Source: Nitrososphaerota archaeon (lineage in GTDB: Archaea > Thermoproteota > Nitrososphaeria > Nitrososphaerales > Nitrosopumilaceae). Taken from it: a stretch of 64,000 bases of DNA. A program made the translations under genes and the position numbers. This document shows, piece after piece, positions 1 to 9,183 of the stretch; within the stretch, counting starts at the first letter, position 1, and each line of letters begins with the position of its first letter. Under the pieces are notes generated by a model that saw only the letters and a list, made by a program, of their open reading frames with translations, was not told the DNA's origin and ran no database searches. Location: assembly GCA_016872055.1 (NCBI GenBank), contig VHBH01000002.1:62001-126000 (forward strand), read 5' to 3'.

Positions 1-426
1 TCAAATCTTATGGCAGACCTAACAATTTTGGAAAATGTGTTGCTGCCAAGAAACATACAGAGATCAGATAAAAATGCATACAAAGAAGCATCAGATCTGC
101 TCAAGGCAGTGGGATTAGAATCGCAAATCAACAAGCGGGCAAACGAGGTCTCTGGCGGACAAGCCCAGAGAGCAGCAATTGCAAGGGGTCTAGTGAATCA
201 TCCAACCATAGTATTGGCTGATGAGCCGACAGGAAACTTAGACTCTGTTACTGCAGAAACCATTGTACAGCTAATGAAGTCAATGGCAAAAAAGCTAAAC
301 CAGACATTCATCATAGTAACACACGACAGAAACCAATTTGGCAAAGTGGACCGAGTTATCACTACTAAGGACGGGCGCGCATTTGAGGGAGAAGACGCGC
401 CGCCAAAAATGGAGCTGACAGTATGA
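1..426 (+). CDS. ABC transporter ATPase, 3' part (LolD/MacB type)
   Basis: Nucleotide-binding subunit of an ABC transporter, truncated by the window edge. The frame is open to base 1, so the ATG at 10 is probably internal; the Walker A half is missing. What remains holds the signature SGGQAQRAAIARG, Walker B VLADEPTGNLDS and the switch histidine in VTHDR. The wording EPTGNLDS is typical of the LolD/MacB/FtsE group, which export or release substrates across the cytoplasmic membrane. The stop overlaps the next start in an ATGA, so it is translationally coupled to an exported, membrane-anchored protein that is probably its partner. The permease should lie upstream, outside the window. Substrate unknown. 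Confidence 0.9.
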   Translation, partial: SNLMADLTILENVLLPRNIQRSDKNAYKEASDLLKAVGLESQINKRANEVSGGQAQRAAIARGLVNHPTIVLADEPTGNLDSVTAETIVQLMKSMAKKLNQTFIIVTHDRNQFGKVDRVITTKDGRAFEGEDAPPKMELTV

Positions 427-1727
427 AAACCCTAGTCTATGTCATGATATCTCTAATTGTATTATCGCCTGTGCTTGATGCCTATGCCCGACCAGGTAGT
501 CAGGAAATTAACTCACCATTTGAGCGTAATTTTGGCGATGTCAAGTTCCTAGATGCATATTTTGGCACTCTAAATAAAAAAATCGAGGTAACACCAGGCG
601 ACAAAAACGTTCCACTTACCGTGGTATTTGCAAATGTGGGCTCGCAAGATATCACTGGAATCAGAGGGCAACTCCTAATGCCAACGGGCTTTAGCTCATC
701 GGATAGCGAGGGGGCGCTAATTTTTGCGGACAGCAATTCCGAGGCAACTAAAGGAAAACACTTTTCGTTGACATTTTTTATAAATCTGGACAAGAGCATA
801 TCTGTACAACAATTCCCAGCAACTGTCAAACTTGATTATACTAGAATTCTAGAGTCCGGCACCAGAAATTCATTCTTTGACTTTAATTTCATGGTAACTG
901 GAAAAAGCATCCTAAATCTCAAGGCCGATAATCCATTTTTGACTTCTCTAAAAACAAATAGCGTCACAGTAGAGATAACAAACACAGGTACAGCACCATT
1001 ATCCAACGTCGAGGTTGTATTGCAAAATAGCCAGTTGAAGTCAAGCAGTTCCACCACCTTAACAAACATAGAAAATGTCGTCTTTGATCAAAATAAATGG
1101 AATATCGGCACAATAGACAAAAAATCATCCAAGAAATTTTCCTTTTCTGTATTTGTTCCTGAAAATATTAGAACCGAAACACTGCACATACCATTACTAG
1201 TGTCGTATTTTGACGGACATGGGAACAAGACAGAAGACACAAGGTCTGTGGACTTTTACATAACTGGTTTGATTGACGCAAGGATCTACGACATCAAGGT
1301 AATAGATTTAGGAGACCAGCAGACCATAATCGGAGATATCATAAACGAAGGCAACATCAATGCCCTTTTTGCGTTTGTGACGCTAGAACCACTGGAAGGC
1401 TCTAATCTCAAAAAGGTAACCCAATTCATTGATGAGCTAGAAACAGACTCACCAATACCGTTCAACATCCCAGTAGAGTTTGACGGCGAGCCTAAGTACG
1501 GCGACCACAAAATCAAGGTTACAGTCCGATACAAAGATGATCTGCGGCAAGAACACCTAGTATCGGAAATTGTAACTGTGACACTCAAGGACCTGACCAT
1601 AAAACCAGAGCCCTCACCAATGGACTTTGCACCAGGAATAATCAGCCTGATAATAGCTGGCATAGCAGGATATATCATATTCAAGAAAATCAAAAAGAAA
1701 AAGCAGGCTCGGGCAGAAGAAAACTAA
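423..1727 (+). CDS. Exported, C-terminally anchored partner of the ABC ATPase
   Basis: 434 residues. An N-terminal signal peptide (residues 1-22, hydrophobic, ending near DAYA) is followed by a long beta-rich extracytoplasmic part. This resembles the CARDB/COG1361 S-layer-like proteins often found next to archaeal ABC transporters (phrases such as VTVEITNTGTAPLSNVEV, twice repeated in style). A single C-terminal transmembrane helix at about 402-422 is followed by a lysine-rich cytoplasmic tail. The ATGA overlap with the ATPase gene supports a shared complex at the cell surface. Family assignment is by style of sequence only; the specific role is unknown. Confidence 0.7.
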   Translation: MKTLVYVMISLIVLSPVLDAYARPGSQEINSPFERNFGDVKFLDAYFGTLNKKIEVTPGDKNVPLTVVFANVGSQDITGIRGQLLMPTGFSSSDSEGALIFADSNSEATKGKHFSLTFFINLDKSISVQQFPATVKLDYTRILESGTRNSFFDFNFMVTGKSILNLKADNPFLTSLKTNSVTVEITNTGTAPLSNVEVVLQNSQLKSSSSTTLTNIENVVFDQNKWNIGTIDKKSSKKFSFSVFVPENIRTETLHIPLLVSYFDGHGNKTEDTRSVDFYITGLIDARIYDIKVIDLGDQQTIIGDIINEGNINALFAFVTLEPLEGSNLKKVTQFIDELETDSPIPFNIPVEFDGEPKYGDHKIKVTVRYKDDLRQEHLVSEIVTVTLKDLTIKPEPSPMDFAPGIISLIIAGIAGYIIFKKIKKKKQARAEEN

Positions 1728-1768
1728 ACCCACTAGAATTATTAATCAAATAGTGGTATTTTTGATCC

Positions 1769-2161
1769 ATGCCTTTTGATGAAATCGAAATCCCAAAAGA
1801 AATTCGACCGTTCATGCTAGAGCGGGCCCAAGAAACAAAACTTGGACACAAAAACGGTGCACAAAGGCAGTTCCGATACAAAAATCTGCACATCAGAGAA
1901 TACGAAGACAGGTACCTCGTCCACGTGGACAGGGTCAATCCACATGACGATCCTTTGGGACATCTAGTCTATGACGCCCCAGAGGTCCTAGTAGGCCTGG
2001 CAAGCGGGGCAATTGGCGGTGCAAAAATAGCATCTCACATTTACAAAAAATCCAACAAGTCAAAAAAAGACAAGCAAATTGCAGCTGCCGCAGGGATTCT
2101 ATCATCCATAGTAATTGGTTATGTTGGCTACAAGCTTGCAAAAAAGGCAAAAGGTCAGTGA
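1769..2161 (+). CDS. Small membrane-associated protein, unknown function
   Basis: 130 residues. The N-terminal 75 residues are charged and soluble. They are followed by two weakly hydrophobic Gly/Ala-rich segments (about 76-90 and 105-122) separated by a lysine-rich stretch, and a basic C-terminus. I do not recognise a family. It sits 4 bases upstream of the UbiB-like kinase gene on the same strand, so the two are probably co-transcribed. The ATG start at 1769 follows an AT-rich stretch with a TATA-like ATTATTAA at about 1738. Confidence 0.7.
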   Translation: MPFDEIEIPKEIRPFMLERAQETKLGHKNGAQRQFRYKNLHIREYEDRYLVHVDRVNPHDDPLGHLVYDAPEVLVGLASGAIGGAKIASHIYKKSNKSKKDKQIAAAAGILSSIVIGYVGYKLAKKAKGQ

Positions 2162-2165
2162 TGTT

Positions 2166-3713
2166 ATGAGCACAACTAGAACCATCCATGTTTTGATAAA
2201 ACTTATTCCATTGATTTTGGCACTAAGAAAGGACAGAAAAGCCTGGGTTCGCTCTGAGGGAAAAAACCTAGATCTGACAAGATTTCAAAAAAACGCAAGC
2301 AAGGTTCTCAATACTTTTGTCTCACTGGGTCCAGTCTACATTAAGTTGGGCCAATGGTTATCATCTCGAGCTGATATTTTGCCACAACCATACCTGGAGG
2401 AATTATCCAAGCTGCAAGACGATGTTCCAGCAGAATCATTTGAGAAAATAAAGCCAATCATAGAACAAGATCTCGGCTCTTTGGACAAGTTTTCCACAAT
2501 AAACACAAAGGTAATCTCTGGCGCATCGCTTGGCCAAGTATATCTTGCAAAAATAAAAGACCAAGACGTCATTGTCAAAGTAAAGCGACCGGGAATTGAA
2601 AAAATCATAGCACAAGATATCAAGGTTCTAAAAAAAGTCCTCCCGGTTGCAATGCAATTTGTCGATCCTAATCTGAGATTTTCTGCACAATCAATGCTGT
2701 CGCAGTTTATAGAAACCATCCATGAAGAGCTAGACTATACCATAGAATCGAAAAACCTCAAGACAATCAAGAAAAATCTAGCTAGATACGACTATGTCAA
2801 GATTCCAGAGGTGTATGACGATTATTCAACAAAAAATGTCCTTACCATGGAATACATTCCTGGAATTAAAATAACAAACATTGAAGATCTAGACAAGGCA
2901 GGAATCGACAGGCAAAAAATAGTCAATGACGTCCACAAGGTCTTCTTTACAATGTTGCTTCGCGATTCAATATTTCATGCGGATCCACACCCTGGCAATA
3001 TCTCAATAGCTAATGACGGCTCGCTTATTTTGTATGACTTTGGTATGGTTGGCAAAATCGACAACGAAACCAGAATGAGAATTGTGCGATTGTACTTGGC
3101 ACTGGTAGAAAAAGACCCACCACGAACAGTAAACGCCATGTCGGATCTTGGAATGTTGACACCCGACTTTAACCGCAGTGTAATAGAGCAAGGAATCGAC
3201 ATGTCAATTAGAACAATGTATGGCAAAAAACCAGACGAAATGGAGGTAAGGACTTTCATGGAGCTAGCAAACAAAACCATGTCCAAGTTTCCATTCATGC
3301 TACCAAAGAATCTGGCGCTATACCTAAGAATGAGCTCCATAATAGAGGGAATCTACAAGACTCACAAGGTTGACTTTAAGTTTGTAAAGGTACTAAAAAA
3401 TATCCTAGAAGAAGAACAACTAATCAAGGATGCATACATTGAGGAAATCAAGCATTCCTTTACAAGATTTGTAAAGTCCATTGATGCAACCATATCAATT
3501 GCACCGGAACTGAAAAAATTCCTAGAGGAAAACAGGACACTACAATTAAACAAAAAGCCAAAACGTGATACCCTACTTGCAGGAAGTATCTTGTCTTCGG
3601 CTGTCTTCATTGGATCTGTACTTCTGTATGCAGAAAATTCTACGGCAGCTACTGCCGGCATGATTGGCGCATTTGGCATCATGGGAATTTTTGCTATATT
3701 TAGGAAAAAGTAG
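2166..3713 (+). CDS. ABC1/UbiB/ADCK family atypical kinase
   Basis: 515 residues, from an ATG four bases after the preceding gene. The frame stays open upstream to a TTG at 2115, but that would overlap the neighbour by 47 bases. The family hallmarks are visible: the KxGQ motif (YIKLGQWLSSRAD, residues 58-70), the alanine-type nucleotide loop (GASLGQVYLAK), the lysine in VIVKVKRPG, the catalytic HADPHPGN and the metal-binding YDFGMVG. Two C-terminal transmembrane helices (about 472-510) anchor it. UbiB/ADCK proteins are ATPases/kinases that support isoprenoid quinone lipid synthesis in bacteria and mitochondria. In archaea the lipid partner is not established. Confidence 0.92.
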   Translation: MSTTRTIHVLIKLIPLILALRKDRKAWVRSEGKNLDLTRFQKNASKVLNTFVSLGPVYIKLGQWLSSRADILPQPYLEELSKLQDDVPAESFEKIKPIIEQDLGSLDKFSTINTKVISGASLGQVYLAKIKDQDVIVKVKRPGIEKIIAQDIKVLKKVLPVAMQFVDPNLRFSAQSMLSQFIETIHEELDYTIESKNLKTIKKNLARYDYVKIPEVYDDYSTKNVLTMEYIPGIKITNIEDLDKAGIDRQKIVNDVHKVFFTMLLRDSIFHADPHPGNISIANDGSLILYDFGMVGKIDNETRMRIVRLYLALVEKDPPRTVNAMSDLGMLTPDFNRSVIEQGIDMSIRTMYGKKPDEMEVRTFMELANKTMSKFPFMLPKNLALYLRMSSIIEGIYKTHKVDFKFVKVLKNILEEEQLIKDAYIEEIKHSFTRFVKSIDATISIAPELKKFLEENRTLQLNKKPKRDTLLAGSILSSAVFIGSVLLYAENSTAATAGMIGAFGIMGIFAIFRKK

Positions 3714-4088
3714 CTAATCTATTGGAATTTCCTTTTTGGAATAAGGAATTTTTACTGTCAATATTCCTTGTGAGAACTTAGCAGAAATTATGGCATCTTC
3801 CTTAATGGGTACTGGCAAGAGAATTTTTTTGTCTATAATATTTGGACGCTGTCTGTAAATTGTTCCATCTGATTTAGATTCCGGTTTTTGCGCGTTAATG
3901 GACAAGATATTTTTGTGGATTGCCAGTTTGATATCTTTTTTCTCAAATCCTGGCAGATCAATTATCAGAATAAGTGAGTCATTTTCCAAAATCATATCTA
4001 CTGGTGGCAGGACGAACTCGTAGAATTCGCGTGACTTGTTGCCAATTTCTTTGGTTATCTCTTTTGTCATGTTCTTGACTAGGTCCAT
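3714..4088 (-). CDS. Small heat shock protein, Hsp20/alpha-crystallin family
   Basis: 124 residues. ATP-independent holdase that binds unfolding proteins. The alpha-crystallin domain spans about residues 30-115: PPVDMILENDSLILIIDLPGF opens it (shown here shortened as the DLPGF strand), with KDIKLAIHKNILSINA in the middle and GILTVKIPY near the end. The C-terminal IPI-like pattern (KEIPID) matches the IxI/V tail that controls oligomer assembly. It is convergent with the kinase gene, whose stop lies immediately before this gene's stop. The ATG at 4088 is preceded on the minus strand by an AT-rich promoter-like tract. Confidence 0.92.
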   Translation of the reverse strand: MDLVKNMTKEITKEIGNKSREFYEFVLPPVDMILENDSLILIIDLPGFEKKDIKLAIHKNILSINAQKPESKSDGTIYRQRPNIIDKKILLPVPIKEDAIISAKFSQGILTVKIPYSKKEIPID

Positions 4089-4141
4089 TTTGCTGTCTTT
4101 TTTGGATTTTTAGTTATAAGTTTTGATTATGCGTTATGTGC

Positions 4142-4900
4142 CTAGTTGTGGACAAGTTTCTTTCTCAGTTTTGTGCTTGCATAATCCATGGCAAGAGTAA
4201 CAGCGAGTATCGCAAGAATGAATGGGGCAGCCTTTCCATAGTTGAGGCTCTCCAGATGATGTATTATGTAAAATCCAATTCCGCCAGCGCCAACCAGACC
4301 AAGAATCGATGACTCCCTCACGCTGTATGATAGCAAAAATAAGTATTGGTTTCCCATATGTGGAAGCGCCTCTGGAATAGTCACGAATCTAGCAATTTGC
4401 ATTCTTGTTGCCCCAATTACATGCATGGCATCATATGACGACACATTTTGTGATTCATAGATTTCATATAGGTACTTGCCGCTCAAGCCCATGATGTATA
4501 GTGATATTGCCAATATTCCCGCAGTTGGGCCCAGGCCCACTATTACTACAAGCAGAATTGCCCACAACAAGGGTGGTATCGACCATAGTATGCCCAAAAG
4601 ACCCCTAAATGCCGCACTCACATAGGAAGGGGAAATATTTCTTGCCGCAAGTAGTGCAGCCGGAATTGAGAGTACAAACCCAATACTGGAACCGATCAAA
4701 GCCATCTCTAGTGTTTCAATTAGGGACCACAACACCTTCTCGCCGACACTAAAATCAAATTCCAACAATTCCTCAACTATTACGACAGAGTTTCCAGTGT
4801 CCTTGATTATTGAAAGTGGATTAAAGCCCAAATGAATCGAGCTTCCAATTATGATTAAGACAATGGCTATCCATGTATATTGAAAACGACTAGGTTTCAT
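4142..4900 (-). CDS. phnE: Phosphonate-type ABC transporter permease PhnE
   Basis: Membrane permease of a phosphonate/phosphite/phosphate-type ABC importer. About six transmembrane helices are visible. The EAA-type loop that docks the ATPase is IPEALPHMGNQYLF. I chose the ATG at 4900 (MKPSRFQYTW), 11 bases inside phnC. A longer frame reaches 4963 but would add a lysine-rich stretch reading over phnC. It is third in phnD-phnC-phnE, transcribed leftwards. No C-P lyase or phosphonatase gene is next to it, so the actual substrate (phosphonate, phosphite or phosphate) cannot be decided from context. Confidence 0.88.
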   Translation of the reverse strand: MKPSRFQYTWIAIVLIIIGSSIHLGFNPLSIIKDTGNSVVIVEELLEFDFSVGEKVLWSLIETLEMALIGSSIGFVLSIPAALLAARNISPSYVSAAFRGLLGILWSIPPLLWAILLVVIVGLGPTAGILAISLYIMGLSGKYLYEIYESQNVSSYDAMHVIGATRMQIARFVTIPEALPHMGNQYLFLLSYSVRESSILGLVGAGGIGFYIIHHLESLNYGKAAPFILAILAVTLAMDYASTKLRKKLVHN

Positions 4901-5603
4901 AGAGATGCTCCGCCGTTTCTTTTGTGATTTCTTTTGAGGGGATATTTTTTTCAATTTTCCCATTTATCAAAATCAAAACGTTGTCGCTGTACATTTTTGC
5001 GATTTCCGGATTATGATGCGTCATTAACAGTGTAATGCCCATTTTCTCTTTGATCTCTGTAAAAATGTCCATTACTGTGACTGCTGCCTTAAAATCAAGA
5101 CTTGCAGTCATTTCGTCTGCCAGAATTATTGATGGTTTTTGTATCAATGTTCTTGCAATTGCGACTCGTTGTTTTTCGCCACCACTCAACTTTTTGACCT
5201 TGGTGTCCTTTAGGTGGGAAATCTTTAGGTCATACATGAGTGAATATGCCTCTGAAATTGTGTCCTTTGTGTATGTGCCAGTAATTGCCCGCCACCTGGG
5301 CATTCTTCGAAGTGCACCCATCATTACATTTGTAAATACATCAAGCTCGCCTACCAATCCCAAGTTTTGGGGAATATATCCAAGCAACCTTTGATTTTTG
5401 TCAAATTTTTTTCCAAATAGATGAATCTCACCCGAAGTAGGTCGTACAAGACCGGAAGCAACGCGCAATAATGTTGTCTTGCCAGCCCCATTTGGGCCCA
5501 TTATTGTAACTGCATTTCCCTGCGGAATGCTCACGGTTAGGTTGTCTAGTATTTTTTTTTCATTTATGGTCAGTCGAATCGAGCTCAGACTGATGGCGTC
5601 CAT
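4890..5603 (-). CDS. phnC: Phosphonate-type ABC transporter ATPase PhnC
   Basis: 237 residues, complete ABC ATPase. Walker A is GPNGAGKTT (about 36-44), the Q-loop is GYIPQNLG, the signature is LSGGEKQRVAIARTL, Walker B is IILADEMTASLD and the H-loop is MTHH. It energises import through PhnE with PhnD as receptor. It starts 7 bases after phnD and overlaps phnE, so the three form a compact operon. Walker B reads DEMTASLD instead of the commoner DEPTSALD, which is also the PhnC style (DEP replaced by DEM/DEI with ASLD). Confidence 0.92.
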   Translation of the reverse strand: MDAISLSSIRLTINEKKILDNLTVSIPQGNAVTIMGPNGAGKTTLLRVASGLVRPTSGEIHLFGKKFDKNQRLLGYIPQNLGLVGELDVFTNVMMGALRRMPRWRAITGTYTKDTISEAYSLMYDLKISHLKDTKVKKLSGGEKQRVAIARTLIQKPSIILADEMTASLDFKAAVTVMDIFTEIKEKMGITLLMTHHNPEIAKMYSDNVLILINGKIEKNIPSKEITKETAEHLYET

Positions 5604-5610
5604 GATTTTC

Positions 5611-6576
5611 TCACATTTTCTCTGTATATTTCAAACCTGTCATTTCTAGTGCGCTTTGTAGATTACCAAGATGCTCGTCAGAAGTGGTTTCCTCAAATTT
5701 CACAAAAATCGCAGAAACAAGCTTCCTCATGATCTGTTTAGTGATCTCATCCTCTCCAATCTCAAGCAATGCTGACTTCATCTTTGCTTTTGCTTCGGAG
5801 TCCATTTCTTTGCTGAAAACAACACCATGTGATGGTATGGGGCCCTGCTCGTGAATTACCTTTGTGCCGTCTTGTACTTCGCGGTATAGCTTTTCATTTA
5901 CATCGCCTGCGATTATGCTCACATCGACTCGATTGTTTTTGAGTGCCTCCCATGCTTGGCCGTATCCACCTGCGAAGATAACATCTGAAAAGTATGATTT
6001 TGGATCGATTTCTCTTCCTTCTTCAGCTGTTACAAGACCCATCTCAACTAATGTTTTCATTGGAGTAACATAACCTGATGTGGAGAGTGGGCTGGGAAAT
6101 GCAGCACTTTTTCCTCTCAAGTCTTCAAGTGTATTATATGGTGAATCCTTTGGTACAACCCAATAAGAATAGTAGTATGTCTCTGCTGTTAGTGTGTTAT
6201 CTATGACAACTTCTCTTACTTCGGCAAGCTCTAATGTTGCGCCTGCCTTTTGAACTGCTAGATATGATGGCCATGCGCTCATAAACGCTATGTCTGCTTT
6301 TCCAAATCGCAAAGCCTCAACGACTCCTGCGTATGATGTTGGAACGTAAATCTGTACATCATAGCCTGTCTTTTGTTCTAAGAATAATTCAAGATCTTTT
6401 GCTTGTGATTCTATATCGCTTGCTTGTGCTGTGGGTTGGATTGCAAGTGTGACAACTTTGGTTTGTGTTGGCATAGTTTCCACACTTTGAGCATTTCCTA
6501 TACTTGCAAAGACCCCATATCCAATACCTGCACCTATTGCCAAAACAATCGGAATTATGGCATAGATCTTATTCAT
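5611..6576 (-). CDS. phnD: Phosphonate-type substrate-binding protein PhnD
   Basis: 321 residues. The N-terminal signal/anchor (about 5-25, hydrophobic, GAGIGYG) places it outside the membrane. The rest fits the PhnD type-2 periplasmic binding fold: QPTAQASDIESQAKDLELFL at the N-terminus, ADIAFMSAWPSYLA in the ligand cleft, and GYGQAWEALKNNRVDVSIIAGD in the second lobe. It captures the phosphonate-like ligand for PhnCE. First gene of the operon. The ATG at 6576 is followed upstream by AT-rich DNA with TATA-like TTAAATATT at about 6597 on the minus strand. Confidence 0.9.
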   Translation of the reverse strand: MNKIYAIIPIVLAIGAGIGYGVFASIGNAQSVETMPTQTKVVTLAIQPTAQASDIESQAKDLELFLEQKTGYDVQIYVPTSYAGVVEALRFGKADIAFMSAWPSYLAVQKAGATLELAEVREVVIDNTLTAETYYYSYWVVPKDSPYNTLEDLRGKSAAFPSPLSTSGYVTPMKTLVEMGLVTAEEGREIDPKSYFSDVIFAGGYGQAWEALKNNRVDVSIIAGDVNEKLYREVQDGTKVIHEQGPIPSHGVVFSKEMDSEAKAKMKSALLEIGEDEITKQIMRKLVSAIFVKFEETTSDEHLGNLQSALEMTGLKYTEKM

Positions 6577-6726
6577 GTTAAAAATTTTCTCTAGTCAATA
6601 TTTAATCTGCTCAATCATTCTACGTTTGTATATTATGATGCGATAACATATCTAATAAAACACAAATCTGAAATCTACTTTTGTAATACTTTGTCGAATT
6701 CTTTGGTCGGTTTATTATTAAATTGA

Positions 6727-7298
6727 GTGGATTCTGATCCAATTAACAGCAAATTAACCGCAATAACTGTAATTTTTGCACTTGCAATAGCGTCAATCTT
6801 ACTGGTTGTAGGATATCGAAGATAGATAAAATCACAGTAGCTGATGCACCGAAAGGAAACGAGATGTATCCATCTGCAGAAGACTCCTACACAGTAGATA
6901 CATTCGCTTTCAATGATGCCACGATGACTCATGACTTTCAACTGTTCTTTCGAATCTCTGGATTTGGTAACAAGGAAGAGACACATTGCCAGAAATTATT
7001 TGTAAAAAGTGATTGGCGATACACAATATTTGCACAAAACATTAGAGATTACACTAGAACGAACAAACAGAGCTAATCCTGGAATTCTCAATGGGAGTTT
7101 AGTGTTATTGTGGTTCTAGTACAAGGACAATAAACTCTAATCTAAAATGTGCATGACAGATGGTTTATCACAAATTATTAAGTAACTAAAGACTTTGACA
7201 ACGCAGAAAGTTTCACTGGCAAAGATGCATTTGCAGTACTAGAACAATATACCTTCACATGCGGTGGATATGAGATAGTAAATACTTCATACGAATAA
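6727..7298 (+). pseudogene. Decayed gene for a membrane-anchored exported protein
   Basis: No intact gene fills this 816-base gap. On the plus strand a GTG at 6727 begins a basic segment plus transmembrane anchor (SKLTAITVIFALAIASILLV) that stops at 6823. The reading then continues in the next frame from 6825 (DKITVADAPKGNEMYPSAED) to a stop at 7076. After further frame changes (WEFSVIVVLVQGQ near 7095-7135) it ends with DFDNAESFTGKDAFAVLEQY and a terminal NTSYE before the stop at 7296-7298. This is the pattern of one signal-anchored protein broken by several frameshifts. The family is not recognised. Confidence 0.55.
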
Positions 7299-7392
7299 AT
7301 CATGGTAGAAAACAAAAAACCATACCAGTAAACTGGTCTTTTATTTATTTTTATGATAGATTTTTAATTACTACAACAAATCCCAATACGTT

Positions 7393-7977
7393 ATGATTAT
7401 TGCAATTGAGGGAAGCGATCAGGCAGGAAAAAAAACCCAGACGGAGCTTTTGGCCCAAGCCCTCAAAAAAAGTAAAATCAAAACAAAGACTTTTAGCTTT
7501 CCAGATTATACCACGCCACTAGGAAAAGAAATCAACGGATTTCTGCATGGGAAAAGAAAATTCCCACCCCAAGTAATCCATTGTCTTTTGGCCGCAAATA
7601 GATGGGAAAAGCTTGATCAAATCAAGACTGCCCAGTCACAAAACTCAGTTCTTATCATGAACAGATACTACCAGTCAAACCTGGTATATGGCGTGACAAA
7701 CCATATGTCGCTGTCTTGGCTAGAAGGACTAGACGAAGGCCTGCCAAAGGCAGACTTGGTGATAGTACTGGATGTATCGCAAAAAGAATCATTTTCCCGT
7801 AAGAAAGCAAATCGCGACAAGTTTGAAAAAAATGCTCAGTTTCTCAAAACAATCTCATATACATACCGAAAACTGGCAAAAAAATACCACTGGAGCATAG
7901 TTAATGCCTCACAACCAAAGAACCAAGTCCATGCTGACATCATGAAAATACTATCAAAAAAGCTAGCAAAACTATGA
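7393..7977 (+). CDS. tmk: Thymidylate kinase-like protein
   Basis: 194 residues. Phosphorylates dTMP to dTDP. The P-loop is unusual in detail but recognisable (EGSDQAGKKTQTELLAQAL, residues 5-23). The family DRY-type motif appears as NRYYQSNLVYG, and the LID region as SFSRKKANRDKFE. It is the first of three nucleotide-related genes. Its stop overlaps the start of the HD phosphohydrolase gene by 4 bases (ATGA). A TATA-like TTTTTAATTA at about 7359-7369 lies roughly 28 bases before the ATG. Confidence 0.85.
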   Translation: MIIAIEGSDQAGKKTQTELLAQALKKSKIKTKTFSFPDYTTPLGKEINGFLHGKRKFPPQVIHCLLAANRWEKLDQIKTAQSQNSVLIMNRYYQSNLVYGVTNHMSLSWLEGLDEGLPKADLVIVLDVSQKESFSRKKANRDKFEKNAQFLKTISYTYRKLAKKYHWSIVNASQPKNQVHADIMKILSKKLAKL

Positions 7978-9179
7978 AGCAATTCCTCGACATAGTAGAT
8001 CCAATTCACGATTTCATCAGAGTTTATGAGACTGAGCTCAAAATCATCGACTCACCAATATTCCAAAGGCTGCGAAGAATACGACAGCTCTCAGGTGCGC
8101 ACCTCACATACCCATCAGCACAACATTCCAGATTCGAGCACTCGCTTGGTGTAATGCACATTGCAGGCCAAGCCGCTACTGCACTCAAAGAGAAAGGATT
8201 TCTAAAATCAGATCAAATCGCAGAAATTCGTCTAGCTGCACTGCTCCATGATGTAGGCCATGGTCCATTCTCGCATCTATTTGAAGAAGTATTAGAAATA
8301 AAAAAGAAAATTTCACATGAAGAAATCGGCAAAAAAATCATCCAAGGTTCAGAAATTGGTGACATTTTATCCAAAGCAAACTATGACAAAAAGAAAATAA
8401 CTAAACTCGCATTTGGTTATCCAAAATACCGATTTGTAAATGAAATTATCTCTGGTTCACTTTCTGCAGACATGATGGATTATTTGCAGCGAGACGGATA
8501 TTTCACAGGAGCCGAGCACGCAAAAATCGATCACAAAAGAATAATCCAGTCTATGGATGTCTACAAAACCAAGCTAGCACTGGCAAAATCCGCACTGTAC
8601 TCTTTTGAGTCTATGATTTTGTCCAGATATCAAATGTTCAAGGCAGTCTATTTCCACAAAACAGTCCGCTCAGCCGAGGTAATGATGTTAGAGTCAATCA
8701 GGTTAGCCGATGAATATTGCAATTTTACCGACTTGGACTTGAACATTTACACACAGCTCACAGACGAATTCGTAATATCCAAAATTCTCTCACTTGGTGA
8801 TAACAAAGAGCAGAGGCGGGCAAAGAAATTTGCCTCGGATTACCAGAACAGAAGGTTGCTCAAGTGCGTATACGAAAAAATCATGACAAAAAAATCCCAT
8901 AACTCTGAGCAAATTAGGGTGCAAATAGCAAAAAAATCAAAGTTAGGCCTAGATGAAATCTTTGTCGATACCTCTGGCACATCCTCACTACCCCTCACTC
9001 CTGCCAAGGAAAAAACAAAATCAATAACTCTAATCACTCCCAAAAAACCAATAGAAATCCCATTTTCCAAAATCCCAGTAGTGTCGTCGATGACCGAATC
9101 TATGAATATTTTGCGGGTCTATACGTCACAATCCAACAGAAAAAAAGTTGAAATGGCAGCAAAATCGATCCTTAATTGA
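7974..9179 (+). CDS. HD-domain phosphohydrolase (COG1078, dNTPase/SAMHD1-like)
   Basis: 401 residues. The HD motifs are clear: [15 protein letters not shown] (metal-binding H, about residues 50-64), [15 protein letters not shown] (HD pair plus the next histidine), and [11 protein letters not shown] for the last metal ligand. Relatives hydrolyse deoxynucleotide triphosphates. That fits its place between a thymidylate kinase and UMP kinase, with a 4-base overlap upstream. The C-terminal 100 residues are less conserved-looking. Substrate specificity cannot be read from sequence. Confidence 0.88.
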   Translation: MKQFLDIVDPIHDFIRVYETELKIIDSPIFQRLRRIRQLSGAHLTYPSAQHSRFEHSLGVMHIAGQAATALKEKGFLKSDQIAEIRLAALLHDVGHGPFSHLFEEVLEIKKKISHEEIGKKIIQGSEIGDILSKANYDKKKITKLAFGYPKYRFVNEIISGSLSADMMDYLQRDGYFTGAEHAKIDHKRIIQSMDVYKTKLALAKSALYSFESMILSRYQMFKAVYFHKTVRSAEVMMLESIRLADEYCNFTDLDLNIYTQLTDEFVISKILSLGDNKEQRRAKKFASDYQNRRLLKCVYEKIMTKKSHNSEQIRVQIAKKSKLGLDEIFVDTSGTSSLPLTPAKEKTKSITLITPKKPIEIPFSKIPVVSSMTESMNILRVYTSQSNRKKVEMAAKSILN

Positions 9180-9183
9180 TACA

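Noticed and set aside
2115-2165. TTG start for the UbiB-like kinase at 2115
   Set aside because: It would overlap the preceding gene by 47 bases and add residues unlike the family; the ATG at 2166 is well placed.
6675-6986. Minus-strand frame over the decayed gene
   Set aside because: The plus-strand readings have signal-anchor and protein-like text in order; the minus frame shows none.
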